Origin: Elusimicrobiota bacterium
GTDB lineage: Bacteria; Elusimicrobiota; Elusimicrobia; Elusimicrobiales; Elusimicrobiaceae
Reading direction: 5' to 3'
Length of the DNA stretch: 45,602 nt
Assembly: GCA_023398295.1 (NCBI GenBank)
Contig: JAEWSL010000070.1
Span: 1-45,602 of the forward strand
Shown: piece after piece, positions 41,332-45,602 of the stretch
Layout of the letters: each line of letters begins with the position of its first letter
Position numbering within the stretch: the first letter of the stretch is position 1
The notes under the pieces: model-generated
Databases searched by the model: none
What the model was told of the DNA's origin: nothing
The model's input: only the letters and a program-made list of their open reading frames with translations
Position numbers and translations under genes: made by a program

Positions 41332-43887
41332 ATGAATTGCACAAGGCATATTTTTGTCCCTAAATTTTTTACAGTTTATATTCTTTTCTCTTTATTTAAC
41401 GCGTCTTTGCTTTTTGGCGGAGTATCTTGCCGGGAGCATATAAAAAACTTTGTTTCCCCGAATTTTGAGTATCCCCAAAATCCTTCTTCAAGAGCCATAA
41501 CTCTGGGGCAGCAGAGGGAGTGTCTGCACTCCAAAAACTCCTTATTTAGCGGTATTTACGAGTTTAATAAAAAGATGGATTTGCTTTTGCCCGTCTCGCA
41601 GGATTTTACCGTGCGCAAAAATCTAATCCACTGGCAGGAAAGCGCCGAAGGCTGGGACGCAGCCGGCGACGGGCAAAAAGCTTCGCAGTATCTGGACAAA
41701 TTTAACGCTCTTTTAGCCGATAATATAAGTAAGCATAAAGCGGCCGTGCTTTTGCTTCAGCAGGCGCAGCGGGATATGATAGGCGCGCAGGAGCAGGGAG
41801 ATATTTTCTATAAAACGCAGGATTATCTTTTGAATTTTAAGAAATGCAAACCCGGCATTTGCGACGGATACGCCACGCTTTCTTTTGTAGCAAACCAATT
41901 GCCTGTATGCGCGCAAGACAGCTGTCTTAATTACGTAACTTACGAAAATCTTTATTTTAACCTTGCCTCCAAACTCGGCAAAGAAGAAGAGGCCGCAAAT
42001 ACCGTCAAAAAACTTTTGGCAAAGGATTTTGGCACGGCGCAAAGCAATGGGGAGGTCAAAGGGCCGCTGGTGTCGGCTTTGGCTCTTTTTGACGGCGGTA
42101 ATTTTGAAAAAGAAACAAAATTTATTTTAGACGAAGCGGCAAATAAAAACGCTTATGATTTTGCCCTTGCAAGCGGCGGCTACGACGAGCAGGACGCTTT
42201 GCTAGTACGCCCCGTTATGGAATATCTGGCCGTTTTGGGCAATATGGAAACTCTTAAAGAATACGCCCGCGGTTCCAAAGGCAGCGTGTCGTTGGAGGCA
42301 ACCTTAGCCCTTGCCCTTACGTCCCTTGAAGCGGGCGAACGCTCTGGGGTGCGTAAAAATCTGGAAAAATATTACGAAAAGACAAGCGCGTGCGCAAACC
42401 GCGGTCTTTATATGTCCGGCGATATTGTGATGTCGGCGGAGTCCTCAAATATTTATTTAACGCGCAATGCCGAGCTTGATTTACAGCTCAGGCAGCGCAT
42501 AAGCCAGGCCTACTGGACTGACGGGAAGACGCTTAACGCTCTTAGAAGCCCCCAAACAAAAAATTTGGCCTGCGCGCCCGCCCTCGGCGGACACAAAATA
42601 GACAGCGTGCTGTTTATAAAAAACATTGCCCAGGCTTTTGTGCGCGACGATATTATAGATACGCTTTTGTTTGCGCCCGTTGTCGCGGGCGTCGGCGCGG
42701 CTAAAATAATTAAGGCGGTGAGGAGCGCGCCTAAATTTGTCGGCAAGATAAAGTATGTGGATTTTACAAAGAACGCGCGCCGCGCCTCCTCTTTAAGAAA
42801 TGCGGAAAGAAAAACGCAGAAAGCCGTGATAATAGATTTAAGGAAAGGGCTTAAAGAAAACAAAGCCTTAAAAATTGCCGTCGGGCAGGATTTCTTTGAC
42901 GACGGCGGCCGCGCTGCCAAGGGCATTGGCAACCTTAAGGTTTATAACAGAGGTTTAAGTGCCGCCGAGATTGAAGCTTACTCATACGGAGCGGATAATT
43001 TTGAAAAGATAGGCAGCGCAGGCAGAATATACGGCAGCAAACCTCAGGCAAGCAAATCTAAAAGCATAGGCCGAGCGGCCGTTAAGAATAAAGATATTTC
43101 TGCGCAAAAAAGGAAAGCTCTTGATAATATCGTAAGCGCCGAAAAAATGAAAGACGCGGAACTTTTTACCAAAATTATTAAAGAAAATCCCTGGGTTGCC
43201 AATATAGGAAAAGATCGTCTTGAGCGTCTTGCAAGGGCTTTTCGCACGGACATCAAAGACGCGGCCCACAGATTTACCGAGCCTTCTTTAGTTGAACTCT
43301 TAAACAAAAAAGACGAGAGAGTTTTAGACGTAATTATTGCCAAGATAGAAGATATATGCCGCCAAAATCCCGCAGTCGCCGCTAATAAGAGAATGCGCGT
43401 TGAGTATTTGCCGCTTTACGGCAGAAGGGCCTCAAGATATAACCTAAATAATATCAAACTTGTCGTTGAAGAGAATATGGATTTTAACAATATACGTGAT
43501 CTTGTGCCTCTTTCGCGTTCGCAGTATAAGAGATTGGTGGGTAAAAACGGTTTGGTTTCCCCCCGAAATCCGCAGGATATGGCCGCAATGTATATAGAGT
43601 TATTGGGAGGCACGCCTTCTTCCCCCGTGATTTTGGATACCAAAGCAATAGCTAATGGCTTTAAGCTTTACAGCGCCGACGGCAGCAAAATGATAAGAGT
43701 TGCCTCCCACGAATGTTCTGCGGGACGCGCGCCCCATTTCCATCTGTATATGCAGGGCAAAACCAAAAACGTTTTTACAAATTACCGTGTTCCTCTTTTT
43801 CAAAACCTTAACGGCAGCACCGAAAGAATTTTGCTTCCCTACGACGAGCTAATAAATGATGCCAGAATAGTTTTGCAGGCTCTTTAG
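41332..43887 (+). CDS. Large secreted protein with possible toxin-like C-terminus
   Basis: 851 residues from the ATG at 41332 (a GTG nine bases upstream is part of the probable GGGTGAT RBS region). The signal peptide is about residues 10-30 (FVPKFFTVYILFSLFNASLLF), followed by a Cys (VSC) that could be lipidated or disulfide-bonded. Residues 100-440 are mostly helical and TPR-like with scattered Cys. A short hydrophobic segment (DTLLFAPVVAGVGAAKIIKAV, 443-463) precedes Lys-rich helical linkers to about 690. The tail (690-851) has a compact alpha/beta look and ends with SAGRAPHFHLYMQGK, an H-x-H pattern (H802, H804) as seen in some polymorphic-toxin nuclease tails. No immunity gene follows. 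The function is inference. Confidence 0.6.
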   Translation: MNCTRHIFVPKFFTVYILFSLFNASLLFGGVSCREHIKNFVSPNFEYPQNPSSRAITLGQQRECLHSKNSLFSGIYEFNKKMDLLLPVSQDFTVRKNLIHWQESAEGWDAAGDGQKASQYLDKFNALLADNISKHKAAVLLLQQAQRDMIGAQEQGDIFYKTQDYLLNFKKCKPGICDGYATLSFVANQLPVCAQDSCLNYVTYENLYFNLASKLGKEEEAANTVKKLLAKDFGTAQSNGEVKGPLVSALALFDGGNFEKETKFILDEAANKNAYDFALASGGYDEQDALLVRPVMEYLAVLGNMETLKEYARGSKGSVSLEATLALALTSLEAGERSGVRKNLEKYYEKTSACANRGLYMSGDIVMSAESSNIYLTRNAELDLQLRQRISQAYWTDGKTLNALRSPQTKNLACAPALGGHKIDSVLFIKNIAQAFVRDDIIDTLLFAPVVAGVGAAKIIKAVRSAPKFVGKIKYVDFTKNARRASSLRNAERKTQKAVIIDLRKGLKENKALKIAVGQDFFDDGGRAAKGIGNLKVYNRGLSAAEIEAYSYGADNFEKIGSAGRIYGSKPQASKSKSIGRAAVKNKDISAQKRKALDNIVSAEKMKDAELFTKIIKENPWVANIGKDRLERLARAFRTDIKDAAHRFTEPSLVELLNKKDERVLDVIIAKIEDICRQNPAVAANKRMRVEYLPLYGRRASRYNLNNIKLVVEENMDFNNIRDLVPLSRSQYKRLVGKNGLVSPRNPQDMAAMYIELLGGTPSSPVILDTKAIANGFKLYSADGSKMIRVASHECSAGRAPHFHLYMQGKTKNVFTNYRVPLFQNLNGSTERILLPYDELINDARIVLQAL

Positions 43888-43906
43888 TTTTAAGACTTTA
43901 TAATAT

Positions 43907-43943
43907 AAAAATCCCCCGAGCGTTGTTTGTTCGGGGGATTTTT
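43907..43943. terminator. Bidirectional intrinsic terminator
   Basis: AAAAATCCCCCGA (43907-43919) and TCGGGGGATTTTT (43931-43943) pair perfectly over an 11-base loop, with A/T runs on both sides. It lies between the convergent genes ending at 43887 and 43962. Confidence 0.92.
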
Positions 43944-43961
43944 ATGTCGCCAAAAAACTTC

Positions 43962-45563
43962 CTAAGGCAGCGCGGCGGTTGCGTAAACGCCGTAGTCAAT
44001 GTGAGGGAAGATATTGTCTTTTTGCTCCAAATCCCAAACATAACTTTCGTCAATGCGGTTGCCCATAATCATATCGTAGAGGGCGTTAAAGCGTTTTATA
44101 TGCTCCTGCGTGCGCTTTGTGGAGTATTCTTTTGCCGTGCCCACCGTCATCAAAAACGCCCAGTCGGAAGACTGCATCAAAACAAGCTCTCGCGCCGCCT
44201 GATTTAACGCTCTTTGCAAAATCCCTTCGGCTTTGGGGAATTTATTTGAAAGTTCAACCATTCTCTGCGCGCCTTTAATAAGGTGTCTGTAAATCCAGTC
44301 GTTTCCGCTGTTAAGCCAAACGTCGTTATAGCCCTTGTCGCCCCAGGAGGACATAGAAGGCTCCGTCACCTGATTTATCGGGTATTTTTCCAAATATTCC
44401 GGCGGCGTTATAAGTTTGATGTCTTTTTGGTCATAATGTATTTTCTTAAATAAAAACTCTAGAAAATCAATGCCTTCGTACCACCAGTGGCCGTAAAGTT
44501 CCGCGTCGTACATTGAAACTACAAGCGGTTTGCGGTCAGTAATTACGGAAGCCAGATGCTCAAGCTGTTTTTGCCTGTTAAACATAAAATTGCCGGCGTG
44601 TTTTGCCGCGACTTCTTTGGCGTCGCTGGGATAATAAGGCTGCTTTTGATTTAGGGAAACTTTGCCCGTAATCTTGCAGTATTTTATGCCTATATTGCGC
44701 CTTACGCCGTCGGAATGTAAATAAGGCTTAATATAGTCGTAATCCAAATCGTAGCCTAAATCTCGGTAAAACTCTCTGTAATTGGGATCCCCGGGGTATC
44801 CGCTTTGCGCGCTCCAAACTTGCTGGGCGGACTCCATATCTCGCGCGAAAACCGCAACGCCGTTGGGCGTATAGACGGGCGCGTAAATGCCGTATTTGGG
44901 CCGCGCAGAACCGTGCAAAACGCCGTGCGTTTCGGTGAAGAAAAATCTTATGCCCTGTTCTTTTAAGAAGACGTCGTCCCCCGGATTGTAAGCGCATTCG
45001 GCCAGCCAGATGCCGCGCGGATTTCTGTCAAAGCGGCGGCGGTAGTCTTGGGCGGCAATTGCAATCTGCGCGCGCACGCTTTCTTTATGCACCTGAAGCG
45101 GCAGATAACCGTGCGTTGCGCAGCAGGTAATAATTTCAAGTTTGCCCATATCCTGAAACTTCTTAAAACCGTTTAACACCTGCCCGCGGTAATAATCCTC
45201 AAAAAGTTCGCGGTAGCGCTTAAATTTTTGATTATACATTTGGGCCACGTACTGCATATCGGTATCTTTGGTGCGCGTGAGTTCTTTTTCCGTAAGCTCT
45301 ATGCGGGAATTAAGATAATGGCGGAAGCGGGAAATAAGCAGTTCGTCCGACATCATGGCGCAAAGCGGCGGGGTAAGGGACATCGTAAGGCGAAAATCAA
45401 CCCCTTGCGCGCTTAAGTTTTCAAATACGTTAAGCAGCGGGATATAGGTTTCCGCCATAGCTTCAAAGAACCAGTCTTCCTCAAGGAAGTCCGGATATTC
45501 GGGGTGGCGTATAAAAGGCAGATGCGCGTGTAAAACTAAAGCGAGATATCCCTTCTCCTGCAT
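43962..45563 (-). CDS. GH57 family 1,4-alpha-glucan branching enzyme
   Basis: 533 residues, the length of archaeal and bacterial GH57 branching enzymes. GH57 signatures: LVLHAHLPFIRHPEY (H12, H14), the HGYLPL segment near 151, GIWLAECAYNPG with the nucleophile E189, VVSMYDAELYGHWWYEG with the acid/base D353, and a helical C-terminus with SSDWAFLMTVGTAKEYSTKR, typical of this subfamily. It makes alpha-1,6 branches in glycogen-type glucans in the cytoplasm. RBS AAGGAGG, 8 bases before the ATG. The upstream end of the gene lies 39 bases from the window edge, so any operon partner is not visible. Confidence 0.94.
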   Translation of the reverse strand: MQEKGYLALVLHAHLPFIRHPEYPDFLEEDWFFEAMAETYIPLLNVFENLSAQGVDFRLTMSLTPPLCAMMSDELLISRFRHYLNSRIELTEKELTRTKDTDMQYVAQMYNQKFKRYRELFEDYYRGQVLNGFKKFQDMGKLEIITCCATHGYLPLQVHKESVRAQIAIAAQDYRRRFDRNPRGIWLAECAYNPGDDVFLKEQGIRFFFTETHGVLHGSARPKYGIYAPVYTPNGVAVFARDMESAQQVWSAQSGYPGDPNYREFYRDLGYDLDYDYIKPYLHSDGVRRNIGIKYCKITGKVSLNQKQPYYPSDAKEVAAKHAGNFMFNRQKQLEHLASVITDRKPLVVSMYDAELYGHWWYEGIDFLEFLFKKIHYDQKDIKLITPPEYLEKYPINQVTEPSMSSWGDKGYNDVWLNSGNDWIYRHLIKGAQRMVELSNKFPKAEGILQRALNQAARELVLMQSSDWAFLMTVGTAKEYSTKRTQEHIKRFNALYDMIMGNRIDESYVWDLEQKDNIFPHIDYGVYATAALP

Positions 45564-45602
45564 AATTTAAGCCTCCTTTTGTCTTTGGGCTTTAATGGTA
45601 AT

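Overview
The window reads as chromosome of a Gram-negative, outer-membrane bacterium. It encodes several lipoproteins, two or three outer-membrane beta-barrels, an LpoB-type PBP-activator locus and type IV pilin parts. The mix of short PilE-like pilins with their own peptidase, a GH57 glucanotransferase, an IspH/UbiA-like fusion and a choloylglycine-hydrolase-type enzyme makes a host- or gut-associated member of the Elusimicrobiota my best guess. That placement is inference from gene style, not from a marker alignment. No rRNA, tRNA, CRISPR array, transposase or phage gene was seen.

Layout. (1) 1-9.3 kb is accessory: a methyltransferase, a membrane protein, a small barrel, an AT-rich orphan PD-(D/E)XK-like protein, a Cys-rich secreted protein with a BamE-like lipoprotein, a bile-salt/penicillin-amidase family enzyme, an MFS exporter and a small secreted protein behind a strong palindrome. 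(2) 9.3-10.2 kb is non-coding: imperfect tandem repeats of about 180 bp, one interrupted by a nested inverted repeat. (3) 10.2-14.7 kb holds a TetR regulator with an autoregulatory-type operator and a FadL-type porin, then a two-gene partner-switching module (sensor-PP2C-HATPase plus STAS). (4) 14.86-18.4 kb is a tightly overlapped glyQ-glyS-pilin operon ending in a strong terminator. It is followed by a giant SprA-like outer-membrane protein (18.5-24.0 kb) and comF.

(5) 24.8-31.6 kb, minus strand, is an envelope cluster: N-acetylmuramoyl-L-alanine amidase, LpoB, a COG3014-like lipoprotein, an LPP20-like lipoprotein, an FKBP-type isomerase lipoprotein and two small membrane-anchored proteins. 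(6) 31.65-41.2 kb, plus strand, is a close-packed housekeeping run: Nif3-like protein, M20 peptidase, an atypical pseudopilin, prepilin peptidase, AlkD-like repair protein, IspH-UbiA-like fusion, phosphofructokinase, RlmB, acyl-ACP thioesterase and M29 aminopeptidase. (7) 41.3-45.6 kb has a large secreted protein with a possible toxin-like tail, convergent with a GH57 alpha-glucan branching enzyme.

How it fits together: envelope building dominates (amidase and LpoB locus, barrels, lipoproteins, isoprenoid supply through IspH). Central sugar metabolism is represented by PFK and GH57. Pilin substrates occur with their processing peptidase. Most transcription units are bounded by clear hairpin terminators. 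Three genes (glyQ, the Nif3-like gene and the amidase) lack a visible Shine-Dalgarno sequence, suggesting some leaderless mRNAs.
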